From assembly GCA_947177885.1 (NCBI GenBank), contig CAMWWF010000243.1:1-5070 (forward strand): a stretch of DNA of 5,070 bases, read 5' to 3'. The DNA is from an uncultured Lachnospiraceae bacterium. GTDB lineage: Bacteria; Bacillota_A; Clostridia; Lachnospirales; Lachnospiraceae. The notes beneath the pieces are model-generated. The model did not search any database. It was not told the origin of the DNA and saw nothing but the letters and a program-made list of their open reading frames with translations. The position numbers and the translations under genes are program-made. Every line of letters begins with the position of its first letter. The first letter of the stretch is position 1. This document shows positions 1 to 5,019 of the stretch, one piece after another.

Positions 1-174
1 GTTCCCCACTGTGACCAGAGTCTTGTACACTTTTTCATGGGGCAGCGAAAGCTTGTCCGCTATCTGCAGGCCGTCTGTAAACTCGTCGCATTCGTAGGTG
101 TAGTGTTTGAACGGAATCTTCATCGTTTCCAATATCCTCATGGCATTGGTCTTTATTTCTTTCTGTTTCGCCAT
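1..174 (-). CDS. ybaK: Cys-tRNA(Pro)/Cys-tRNA(Cys) deacylase, YbaK/EbsC family (5' part only)
   Basis: This is the first 58 codons of a minus-strand gene that runs off the left edge. Family members are about 155-160 residues, so roughly a third is present. The protein begins MAKQKEIKTNAMRILE and continues through a segment with HYTYE and then EKVYKTLVTVG (residues 47-57). Lys51 in that motif corresponds by position to the lysine known to be essential in YbaK (K46 of the Haemophilus influenzae protein). The family hydrolyses cysteine mischarged on tRNA(Pro) in the cytoplasm, a trans-editing function. The start is supported by GGAGG (positions 180-184 on the plus strand, read in reverse), 5 nt from the ATG. 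The gene is divergent from the phosphofructokinase gene. A strong hairpin lies just upstream of its ribosome binding site. The family call rests on recognition of the N-terminus; the catalytic half beyond the edge cannot be checked. Confidence 0.88.
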   Translation of the reverse strand, partial: MAKQKEIKTNAMRILETMKIPFKHYTYECDEFTDGLQIADKLSLPHEKVYKTLVTVGN

Positions 175-192
175 AGCTTCCTCCATTTTATG

Positions 193-223
193 GCAACAGT
201 TTCCCGGAATGGGAAACTGTTGC
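193..223. repeat. Perfect inverted repeat (13-bp stem, 5-nt loop) in the ybaK leader
   Basis: GCAACAGTTTCCC (193-205) and GGGAAACTGTTGC (211-223) are exact reverse complements around the loop GGAAT. If ybaK is transcribed from upstream, this hairpin ends about 8 nt before its Shine-Dalgarno site. No run of T follows the stem on either strand, so it does not look like an intrinsic terminator. Its role is unknown; it could be a leader-RNA structure, a protein-binding palindrome, or part of a dispersed repeat together with the adjacent direct repeats. Confidence 0.85.
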
Positions 224-224
224 G

Positions 225-255
225 GTATGCCCTGAATATGGACTTATTCTATCAT
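225..255. repeat. 31-bp direct repeat, copy 1
   Basis: This 31-bp block, beginning GTATGCCCTGAATATGGAC and ending CTATCAT, is identical base for base to 293-323, at a period of 68 bp. Similarity continues at a lower level beyond the exact block: 256-275 matches 325-344 at 14 of 20 positions after one inserted base. The pair therefore looks like an old tandem duplication of about 51 bp. Read on the minus strand it contains TATGAT/TAGAAT-like sequence that could serve as a -10 element for ybaK, but no matching -35 is evident. Confidence 0.9.
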
Positions 256-273
256 GATCACACGATCATGATA
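250..273. repeat. Perfect inverted repeat (10-bp stem, ACAC loop) between the direct repeats
   Basis: TATCATGATC (250-259) pairs exactly with GATCATGATA (264-273) around the loop ACAC. It overlaps the last six bases of direct-repeat copy 1. The equivalent place after copy 2 is diverged and does not form the hairpin. A smaller GGCC-ATTC-GGCC element follows at 278-289. There is no T-tract on either strand, so a terminator is unlikely. Confidence 0.8.
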
Positions 274-292
274 TGTTGGCCATTCGGCCGCA

Positions 293-323
293 GTATGCCC
301 TGAATATGGACTTATTCTATCAT
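293..323. repeat. 31-bp direct repeat, copy 2
   Basis: Exact copy of 225-255. It is preceded by GC-A and copy 1 by GC-G, so identity extends left by two bases past one mismatch. Only two copies are present in the window. Confidence 0.9.
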
Positions 324-339
324 AAATCCCACAATAAGG

Positions 340-539
340 CTATGCTTTATTCACTTTTCCGGCACTGTCATGTAACAGTTCTGACCTCTCATTCATAAAG
401 ATATGGGCAAGCCTCCTCCTCAGCGTCTGCTTCACAAGTCCCGCAAGATCGCGTGCAGACGCCACTTTGCCCCGACGGGAGGAACCGTCTGAACAATTAC
501 CACCTTTATGCGTATGTGGTGCTGCAGGGCATTTGGCTA
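340..539. other. Intergenic stretch with small inverted repeats and a minus-strand coding-like frame
   Basis: No gene can be supported here. Visible structure: GCGTCTGC (423-430) is an exact inverted match of GCAGACGC (455-462) with a 24-nt loop; GACGG/CCGTC (474-478/485-489) flank a 6-nt loop; ACCAC/GTGGT (499-503/516-520) flank a 12-nt loop. The minus strand is open in one frame from about 579 to a TAG at 340-342. Its C-terminal part reads like protein and ends SAGKVNKA, but the only upstream start is a TTG without a Shine-Dalgarno site, and the frame runs through the phosphofructokinase promoter. It may be a decayed gene fragment or a dispersed repeat. Three stems in a row could also mean a structured RNA, but no known family was recognised. 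Confidence 0.4.
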
Positions 540-568
540 TTGAGAAAGAAATTTCTTTATGATATGAT
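540..568 (+). promoter_or_regulatory. Sigma-A-type promoter of the phosphofructokinase gene
   Basis: TTGAGA (540-545) and TATGAT (563-568) each match the consensus at five of six positions and are exactly 17 bp apart. Transcription would start near 575, giving a leader of only about 29 nt before the ATG at 604, with GAGGAGG at 589-595. An overlapping second TATGAT lies at 558-563 but gives a 12-bp spacer. Confidence 0.75.
545..558. promoter_or_regulatory. 14-bp perfect palindrome in the promoter spacer, possible operator
   Basis: AAAGAAATTTCTTT is its own reverse complement. It begins on the last base of the -35 box and ends 4 bp before the -10 box, so a dimeric regulator bound there would block RNA polymerase. 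It is AT-rich, so chance is a real alternative. No candidate regulator is encoded nearby. Confidence 0.35.
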
Positions 569-603
569 AAAAATACCAATCACATATTGAGGAGGTTATT
601 CTT

Positions 604-1830
604 ATGCACGGAAATGTTATTGTAGGACAATCGGGCGGACCTACTTCGGTCATCAATTCCAGTCTTGTGGGGGTATACAAGACGGCAAAGGACCGCGGTG
701 CGAAGAAGGTATACGGTATGCTCCACGGCATCAAGGGGTTACTGGACAGACAGTATGTGGATCTGTCCGAGCATATCAAATCGGATCTGGATATCGATCT
801 CTTAAAGAGGACTCCCTCATCTTTCCTGGGTTCCTGCCGCTTTAAGCTGCCGGAGATCAAAGACGGAAAAGAAGTGTATGATAAGATCTTTAAGATCCTG
901 ACAGAGCTGGAGATCGAGGCATTTTTCTACATCGGCGGAAACGACTCCATGGATACCATCAAGAAGCTGTCCGATTACGCCATCCTGATCAGCAGCGACA
1001 TTAAGTTCATGGGTGTGCCAAAGACCATTGACAATGACCTGGCATGTACCGACCATACTCCCGGCTTCGGAAGCGCGGCGAAATATATTGCTGCTGCCAC
1101 AAAGGAGATCATCCGCGACGGTCTCGTCTATGATTATCCCGTTATCACCATCCTGGAGATCATGGGGCGCAACGCGGGATGGCTCACCGCTGCCACCGCT
1201 CTGTCCAAGGGCGAGGACTGCGAAGGCGTGGATATGATCTTCCTCCCCGAGGTTCCTTTCGATATCGATAAATTTATGGCCAAGGTAAAGGAGCTCTGTC
1301 AGGGACAGAAATCTATTGTGATCGCGGTTTCCGAAGGTATCAAGGTGGCTGACGGCAGATATGTGTTCGAGCTGACAGATCATGTGGAATTCGTGGACGC
1401 ATTCGGTCACAAGCAGCTCCAGGGTTCCGCGAAATTCCTCTCCGATAAGATCAGCAACGAACTGGGCGTAAAATCCCGTGCCATCGAGCTGAGCACGCTC
1501 CAGAGATGCGCTTCCCATATGACCTCCCGGGTGGATATCACAGAGGCTTTCCAGGTAGGCGGCGCTGCGGTGAAAGCCGCTTTCGAGGGCGATACCGGAA
1601 AGGTTGTGGTTCTGGAAAGGGTTTCCGAAGATCCTTATATCTGCACCACCAGTACACAGGATGTACATAAGATCGCAAATGTGGAGAAGAAGGTTCCTCT
1701 GGAGTGGATCACCGAGGATAATACCTTTGTCAGCGACGAGCTGATCCATTACATCCGTCCCCTGATCCAGGCGGAACTTTCCCCTGTCATGGTAGACGGG
1801 CTTCCCAGACATCTGCGTCTGGATCTGTAA
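604..1830 (+). CDS. pfp: Phosphofructokinase, pyrophosphate-type (PPi:fructose-6-phosphate 1-phosphotransferase)
   Basis: The 408-residue protein belongs to the PfkA superfamily and phosphorylates fructose 6-phosphate to fructose 1,6-bisphosphate in cytoplasmic glycolysis. The N-terminal phosphate-binding loop is GQSGGPTSVIN (8-18). GGNDS (111-115) replaces the GGDGS of ATP enzymes: Asp114 sits where ATP enzymes have Gly104, and in known PPi enzymes an aspartate there disfavours ATP. PKTIDND (139-145) carries Lys140, the second PPi-type marker, and the catalytic aspartates 143 and 145. MGRNAGW (187-193), FLPE (213-216) and LQRCASHMTSR (299-309) fit the substrate-binding segments. Length fits the roughly 400-residue clostridial form. 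The start has GAGGAGG 8 nt upstream and follows a good promoter. PPi use is inferred from these residues; ATP cannot be excluded, because donor preference in this superfamily does not always follow the motif. The gene appears monocistronic, ending before a likely terminator. Confidence 0.9.
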   Translation: MHGNVIVGQSGGPTSVINSSLVGVYKTAKDRGAKKVYGMLHGIKGLLDRQYVDLSEHIKSDLDIDLLKRTPSSFLGSCRFKLPEIKDGKEVYDKIFKILTELEIEAFFYIGGNDSMDTIKKLSDYAILISSDIKFMGVPKTIDNDLACTDHTPGFGSAAKYIAAATKEIIRDGLVYDYPVITILEIMGRNAGWLTAATALSKGEDCEGVDMIFLPEVPFDIDKFMAKVKELCQGQKSIVIAVSEGIKVADGRYVFELTDHVEFVDAFGHKQLQGSAKFLSDKISNELGVKSRAIELSTLQRCASHMTSRVDITEAFQVGGAAVKAAFEGDTGKVVVLERVSEDPYICTTSTQDVHKIANVEKKVPLEWITEDNTFVSDELIHYIRPLIQAELSPVMVDGLPRHLRLDL

Positions 1831-1833
1831 TAA

Positions 1834-1864
1834 CTGTGCTTTCGCCCCTATCGGAACAGCACAG
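1834..1864 (+). other. Weak stem-loop just after the phosphofructokinase stop
   Basis: CTGTGCT (1834-1840) pairs with AGCACAG (1858-1864), and TTC/GAA (1841-1843/1854-1856) add three pairs past a bulged C1857. It is followed by AAAGCTTTTG, not a clean T-tract. It could assist 3' end formation but is a poorer terminator than the hairpin at 1901-1930. Confidence 0.35.
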
Positions 1865-1900
1865 AAAGCTTTTGTATGGAATTGTGATCTCTTTATCAGT

Positions 1901-1938
1901 AGTCGGAATATCCAAAAGGATATTCCGGCTTATCTTGT
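1901..1938 (+). terminator. Probable intrinsic terminator downstream of the phosphofructokinase gene
   Basis: CGGAATATCC (1904-1913) and GGATATTCCG (1918-1927) form a perfect 10-bp stem with an AAAA loop. Three outer pairs (A-T, G-C, T-G wobble) extend it to 1901-1930. The plus strand then reads TATCTTGTAT, a moderately T-rich tail. The stem is less GC-rich than usual and the T-tract is broken, so efficiency may be modest. The minus-strand tail is not T-rich. Confidence 0.55.
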
Positions 1939-2019
1939 ATATGGTTATTGCCTGACCTGAACGAGCCGGAACCGTGTTCTGCCCTTTTGCGCACGATCTC
2001 ATTGCTAAGTTTCTGGAGC

Positions 2020-2082
2020 GTGTTTGAATAATGCATTGCGCAGAACAAGACGAACGCCCCGGAGAACGCATTTTTCAAACAC
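2020..2082. repeat. Imperfect 15-bp inverted repeat upstream of the response regulator
   Basis: GTGTTTGAATAATGC (2020-2034) pairs with GCATTTTTCAAACAC (2068-2082) at 14 of 15 positions, around a 33-nt loop. The remaining 313-bp gap between the phosphofructokinase stop (1830) and the regulator start (2144) holds the terminator and a minus-strand open frame without a visible ribosome binding site (1896-2111). No convincing promoter for the regulator could be picked out. The repeat could bind the regulator or another dimer, or be a decayed element. Confidence 0.45.
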
Positions 2083-2143
2083 TCATTAAAACAGCAATAA
2101 AGCTCTAACATGGAATATATGAGAATCAGGAAGGTATTGTGAA

Positions 2144-2833
2144 ATGAGAATTTTAGTGGTAGAGGATGATCTGACCCTGAGTGCCGGGTTGTGCTTTGAA
2201 CTGGACAACAGCGGCTACATTACAGTGGCCGCCTATAATTGCAGGAAAGCGGAACAGCTGATCCGGGAAGACCGTTTTGACCTGGTCTTACTGGATGTGA
2301 ATCTGCCGGACGGCAACGGATTTGACCTGTGCCGCACGGTAAAGCAGGTCAGGCCGGAGCTGCCGGTGATCTTTTTGACTGCCAACGACCTGGAACAGAA
2401 TGTGCTGGACGGTTTCGACCTGGGTGCGGAGGACTATGTGACGAAACCCTTTAACATGCAGATCCTGCTGCGCCGCGTGGAGGTTGCACTGCGAAGAACC
2501 GGTAAAGCGGCGGGGGAATCGTCAGGCCGGCGATGGAGCGACGGATTCCTGGTGCTGGATTTCTCCTCCCTGACCGCACAGCGGGGAGAGGAAAAACTGT
2601 CCATCACGCCAAATGAATACAAGCTGCTCCGGGCGCTGACGGAAAACGCCGGCAAGATCCTTACCCGGCAGATCCTCCTGGAGAAGCTGTGGGACAGCGG
2701 CGGTAATTTTATCGACGACCATACTCTGACCGTGACCATGAACCGACTGCGCTCCAAGATCGAGGATGATGCCCACTCTTACATCCAGACGGTCCGCGGC
2801 GTGGGCTACATCTGGAAAGGGGTACCTCGATGA
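2144..2833 (+). CDS. Two-component response regulator, OmpR/PhoB family
   Basis: The 229-residue cytoplasmic DNA-binding regulator has an N-terminal receiver domain (about 1-115). Visible there are the acidic pair with E7, D8 and D9, the phospho-acceptor Asp51 in LLDVNLPDGNG, Thr79 in FLTA, and Lys101 in KPF. After a linker rich in G, S and R (about 119-131), a winged-helix effector domain (about 132-226) contains ITPNEYKLLRAL, the recognition-helix region HTLTVTMNRLRSKI, and the closing VRGVGYIWK. AGGAAGG lies 9 nt before the ATG. Its last four bases overlap the kinase start (ATGA), indicating translational coupling and a cognate pair. With a kinase lacking a large sensor domain and a MacB/LolD-type ATPase downstream, it probably controls a transporter for antimicrobial peptides or cell-envelope stress, as in Bce/Vra-type modules. 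The target is inferred. Confidence 0.93.
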   Translation: MRILVVEDDLTLSAGLCFELDNSGYITVAAYNCRKAEQLIREDRFDLVLLDVNLPDGNGFDLCRTVKQVRPELPVIFLTANDLEQNVLDGFDLGAEDYVTKPFNMQILLRRVEVALRRTGKAAGESSGRRWSDGFLVLDFSSLTAQRGEEKLSITPNEYKLLRALTENAGKILTRQILLEKLWDSGGNFIDDHTLTVTMNRLRSKIEDDAHSYIQTVRGVGYIWKGVPR

Positions 2834-3852
2834 AAAACCAACAATTCCGGATCGTTTACGGCTTTTTGGTGTTGGCGGCTGTGGGTCTTACAGCAGCGCT
2901 GATCCGGATGCTGTGGGAGTATGTTCCGAGAGCGTCAGTTCGATATGGCATACTGGCTGTGTGTGCCGGTATTTTTCTGCTGGCCGGATTGTGGGCGGCT
3001 TTACAGAGATATCAGATCGGGCAATTTGCAGACGATGTCTGCGAAACCCTGGATACCGCCATTGGAGGCCGCCAGCCGGAGAATTTCCGTCCCTATGAAG
3101 ATTCCATGACAGCAAAGGTTCAGGGGAAACTGATGCAGTATTATGACATCATGCGTGAGGAACGCCTGCAGAGTCAGAAGGACAAACAGACCCTGCAGAG
3201 CCTGGTCAGCGATATTTCCCATCAGGTGAAGACACCCATTGCCAATGTGAAGCTCTATACCGGAATCCTGCAGCGGCAGGAGATATCTGAAGAAAAGAGG
3301 GAGCTGTTTCTCCACTCCATGGAGGCCCAGATCGACAAGCTGGACTTCCTGATGCAGTCCCTCATCAAAATGTCCCGTCTGGAAACCGGCACATTTACGC
3401 TCAGTCCGGTGGAAGCCCGGCTCATCGACACCATTGCCCAGGCCATGAACACAGTGTGGAGCAAAGCGGAACAAAAGAAGATAGAATTGTCCGTTGTGTG
3501 CGGAGCGGAGATCATGGTTCAGCATGACCCCAAGTGGACGGCGGAAGCCATCGGAAACATTCTGGACAACGCCGTGAAGTACACGGGGGCAGGAGGCAAG
3601 ATAACCATCACTGTGCGCCCGTGGCAGTTCTATACCCGCATTGATATTTCAGATACCGGCATAGGGATCCCCAAGGAGCATTACAATGATGTGTTCCGGC
3701 GTTTCTACCGGGAAGAGGAAGTTGCCGCAGAAGAAGGCGTCGGCCTTGGCCTGTATCTGGCCAATGGGATCATCACCCGGCAGAAGGGCTATATCAGCGT
3801 GAAGTCCAGGGTGGGAGAAGGAACCACATTTTCGGTGTATCTGCTGAGCTAG
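2830..3852 (+). CDS. Sensor histidine kinase with two membrane segments, intramembrane-sensing type
   Basis: The 340-residue membrane kinase has two hydrophobic segments (about 8-28 and 38-58) separated by only about ten residues, so almost no external sensor domain exists. No HAMP domain is evident. A charged, probably coiled-coil stretch (about 95-127) leads to the H-box DISHQVKTPIANVKL with phospho-acceptor His131. The ATPase domain shows the N-box GNILDNAVKYT (Asn243, Asn247), the G1 box DTGIGI (275-280), the F-box FRRFYR and the G2 box GVGLGLYLANGI (303-314). It ends normally with GTTFSVYLLS. All catalytic motifs are intact. Topology and length resemble BceS-like kinases, which sense through a partner ABC transporter rather than by binding ligand outside. 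It overlaps the regulator stop by 4 bases. The stimulus is unknown; a cell-wall antibiotic or peptide is the best guess. Confidence 0.92.
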   Translation: MKNQQFRIVYGFLVLAAVGLTAALIRMLWEYVPRASVRYGILAVCAGIFLLAGLWAALQRYQIGQFADDVCETLDTAIGGRQPENFRPYEDSMTAKVQGKLMQYYDIMREERLQSQKDKQTLQSLVSDISHQVKTPIANVKLYTGILQRQEISEEKRELFLHSMEAQIDKLDFLMQSLIKMSRLETGTFTLSPVEARLIDTIAQAMNTVWSKAEQKKIELSVVCGAEIMVQHDPKWTAEAIGNILDNAVKYTGAGGKITITVRPWQFYTRIDISDTGIGIPKEHYNDVFRRFYREEEVAAEEGVGLGLYLANGIITRQKGYISVKSRVGEGTTFSVYLLS

Positions 3853-3867
3853 TACAACTGGCAGGGA

Positions 3868-4179
3868 ATGAGTGTCCGATGCGGGGTATGGCAATATTAC
3901 GAGAGCAGAGCGTTCCAAAAGGGGCAATTTGAAAGGGTGCTGTCTTTCCTGAAAGCAAATGGCGAAGATGAAATGGCAGAAATTTATGCATATGGCATAC
4001 ATGATCACGCAAATAAAAAGTATCAGGAAGCCTCTGATTACCCAGAGGAATGGTTCGATGAAACGGAAAGAGTAGACGAATGGATAAGCAATAATGAGAG
4101 ATACATCTATAAGTGGATGTTTGACTTGATTTTTGAGCATAAAAGCGATGTGTTAAAGATTGGAGAAAATCAGGTCTGA
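3868..4179 (+). CDS. Orphan AT-rich small frame, hypothetical protein or gene remnant
   Basis: An open frame of 103 residues lies between the kinase and the ABC ATPase genes. I do not recognise the protein. It is rich in acidic and aromatic residues, with no signal peptide or membrane segment and no cysteine motif. The segment YPEEWFDETERVDEWISNNERYIYKWMFDLIFEH (53-86) reads like genuine folded protein. Hand-counted GC over 3961-4140 is 68/180 (38%), against about 60% in sampled lines of both neighbours, which suggests a separate origin. The ATG at 3868 has AGGGA directly abutting it, too close for a normal ribosome site. GTG at 3937 and ATG at 3973 are alternative starts without good sites either. 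The frame is the same as the kinase frame and open from directly after its TAG. It may be a truncated acquired gene, or a small gene translated by coupling from the kinase. Confidence 0.5.
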   Translation: MSVRCGVWQYYESRAFQKGQFERVLSFLKANGEDEMAEIYAYGIHDHANKKYQEASDYPEEWFDETERVDEWISNNERYIYKWMFDLIFEHKSDVLKIGENQV

Positions 4180-4245
4180 AAATTTAAGCGGTGGGAACAC
4201 TTTTCCGAAAAGGGAGAAAATAAATCATAAACGAGGGATCGGCCC

Positions 4246-4929
4246 ATGGACATTGTAACAATACATAATCTATACAAGACTTTTGGCAGGGGGGAAAGCG
4301 CTGTGCACGCTCTGAACGGCATCGACCTTGCCCTTGAGAAAGGAAAATTTACAGCTATCATCGGTGCATCCGGTTCGGGAAAGACCACTCTGCTCAATAT
4401 GATCGGCGGACTGGATACCCCGGATGAGGGCGAGATCATAGTGGACGGGGTCCGCTTATCCGGTCTGAAAGAAAAGGAACTGGCGGTTTTCCGCCGCAGT
4501 AAGGTGGGGATCGTCTATCAGAGCTTTAACCTGGTTCCCACGCTCACGGTCAAAGAGAATATCCTGTTTCCCCTGAGCCTTGCCGGGACAACACATGATC
4601 CGGTCTTCTTTTCTGAGATTGCGGATCTTCTGCATCTGCAGGAGAAGCTGAACGCATATCCGCACGAGCTTTCCGGCGGCGGTCAGCAGCGGGCAGCCAT
4701 TGCCAGAGCATTGATCGCCAGACCCTCCATTCTGCTGGCGGATGAGCCCACCGGTAATCTGGATTCAAAGAGCGGGCAGAATGTGCTGGGGCTGTTCAAA
4801 CTGTCGGTAGAAATGTATCACCAGACATTGGTGATGATCACGCACAATCTGGCGATCGCACAGATGGCCGACCGGGTGATCCATATTGAAGACGGCCGTA
4901 TCTGTGAAAAAGGAACTGTCACGAAATAA
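4246..4929 (+). CDS. ABC transporter ATP-binding protein, MacB/LolD-like
   Basis: The 227-residue cytoplasmic ATPase is the usual length for the LolD/MacB/FtsE-like group. Its motifs are Walker A GASGSGKTT (40-48), Q-loop YQSFNLVPTLTV with Gln92, signature LSGGGQQR (142-149), Walker B ILLADEP (162-168; Asp166, Glu167), D-loop NLDSKSG (171-177) and H-switch His200. The signature has Gly where most family members have Gln (LSGGQQQR), a mild variation. GAGGG at 4233-4237 lies 8 nt before the ATG. Such proteins energise FtsX-like permeases that export, or remove from the membrane, peptides, antibiotics or lipoproteins. The two-component pair upstream suggests a Bce/Vra-like resistance role. The permease gene expected directly downstream is not visible; a long palindrome follows 13 nt after the stop. 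It lies 66 bp beyond the orphan frame and may be transcribed with the regulator genes. Confidence 0.92.
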   Translation: MDIVTIHNLYKTFGRGESAVHALNGIDLALEKGKFTAIIGASGSGKTTLLNMIGGLDTPDEGEIIVDGVRLSGLKEKELAVFRRSKVGIVYQSFNLVPTLTVKENILFPLSLAGTTHDPVFFSEIADLLHLQEKLNAYPHELSGGGQQRAAIARALIARPSILLADEPTGNLDSKSGQNVLGLFKLSVEMYHQTLVMITHNLAIAQMADRVIHIEDGRICEKGTVTK

Positions 4930-4942
4930 TTTCTACCTGTGC

Positions 4943-5010
4943 GGTTGCGATCCAATGGTCTGCCTGCATGCCATTTATGGCAATGCAGGCGGGCCTTTGG
5001 ATCAGCAACC
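4943..5010. repeat. 68-nt near-perfect hairpin (about 30 pairs, TTTA loop)
   Basis: Positions 4943-4973 fold back on 4978-5010 around the loop TTTA (4974-4977). GGTTGC pairs with GCAACC, GATCCAA with TTGGATC, GCCTGCAT with ATGCAGGC, and GCCA with TGGC. The irregularities are one T/T mismatch (4956/4996), two T-G wobbles (4959/4993, 4961/4991) and two single bulged A residues (4982, 5004). Neither strand has a T-tract after the stem, so it is not a standard intrinsic terminator. It could be a palindromic dispersed repeat or miniature element, or an RNA processing or stability structure separating ATPase and permease expression. Confidence 0.85.
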
Positions 5011-5019
5011 CACTCCCAA

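Noticed and set aside
193..223. Hairpin considered as an intrinsic terminator
   Set aside because: No run of T follows the stem on either strand.
37..303. Plus-strand 88-codon open frame at the left end
   Set aside because: It is antisense to ybaK and runs through the hairpin and repeat cluster, with no ribosome binding site.
225..323. Two identical 31-bp repeats with a 37-bp spacer, resembling a minimal CRISPR array
   Set aside because: There are only two copies, the similarity continues beyond the exact block into the spacer side (14/20), the spacer is itself palindromic, and no cas gene is present. A decayed tandem duplication explains it better.
817..1812. Minus-strand 331-codon open frame inside the phosphofructokinase gene
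   Set aside because: It is the antisense shadow of a well-supported gene. It has no recognisable domain and its length reflects the high GC of the coding strand.
2074..2121. Promoter for the response regulator (TTCAAA, TATATG and similar boxes)
   Set aside because: No pair of boxes combined adequate matches with 16-18 bp spacing, so no promoter is called.
3001..3525. Minus-strand 174-codon open frame opposite the histidine kinase
   Set aside because: The kinase motifs H, N, G1, F and G2 are all intact on the plus strand, and the reverse frame has no features of its own.
3850..3852. Kinase TAG considered as a nonsense mutation or pyrrolysine codon
   Set aside because: The kinase ends in the normal family C-terminus (GTTFSVYLLS), so the stop is at the expected place. 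Nothing in the window suggests TAG recoding.
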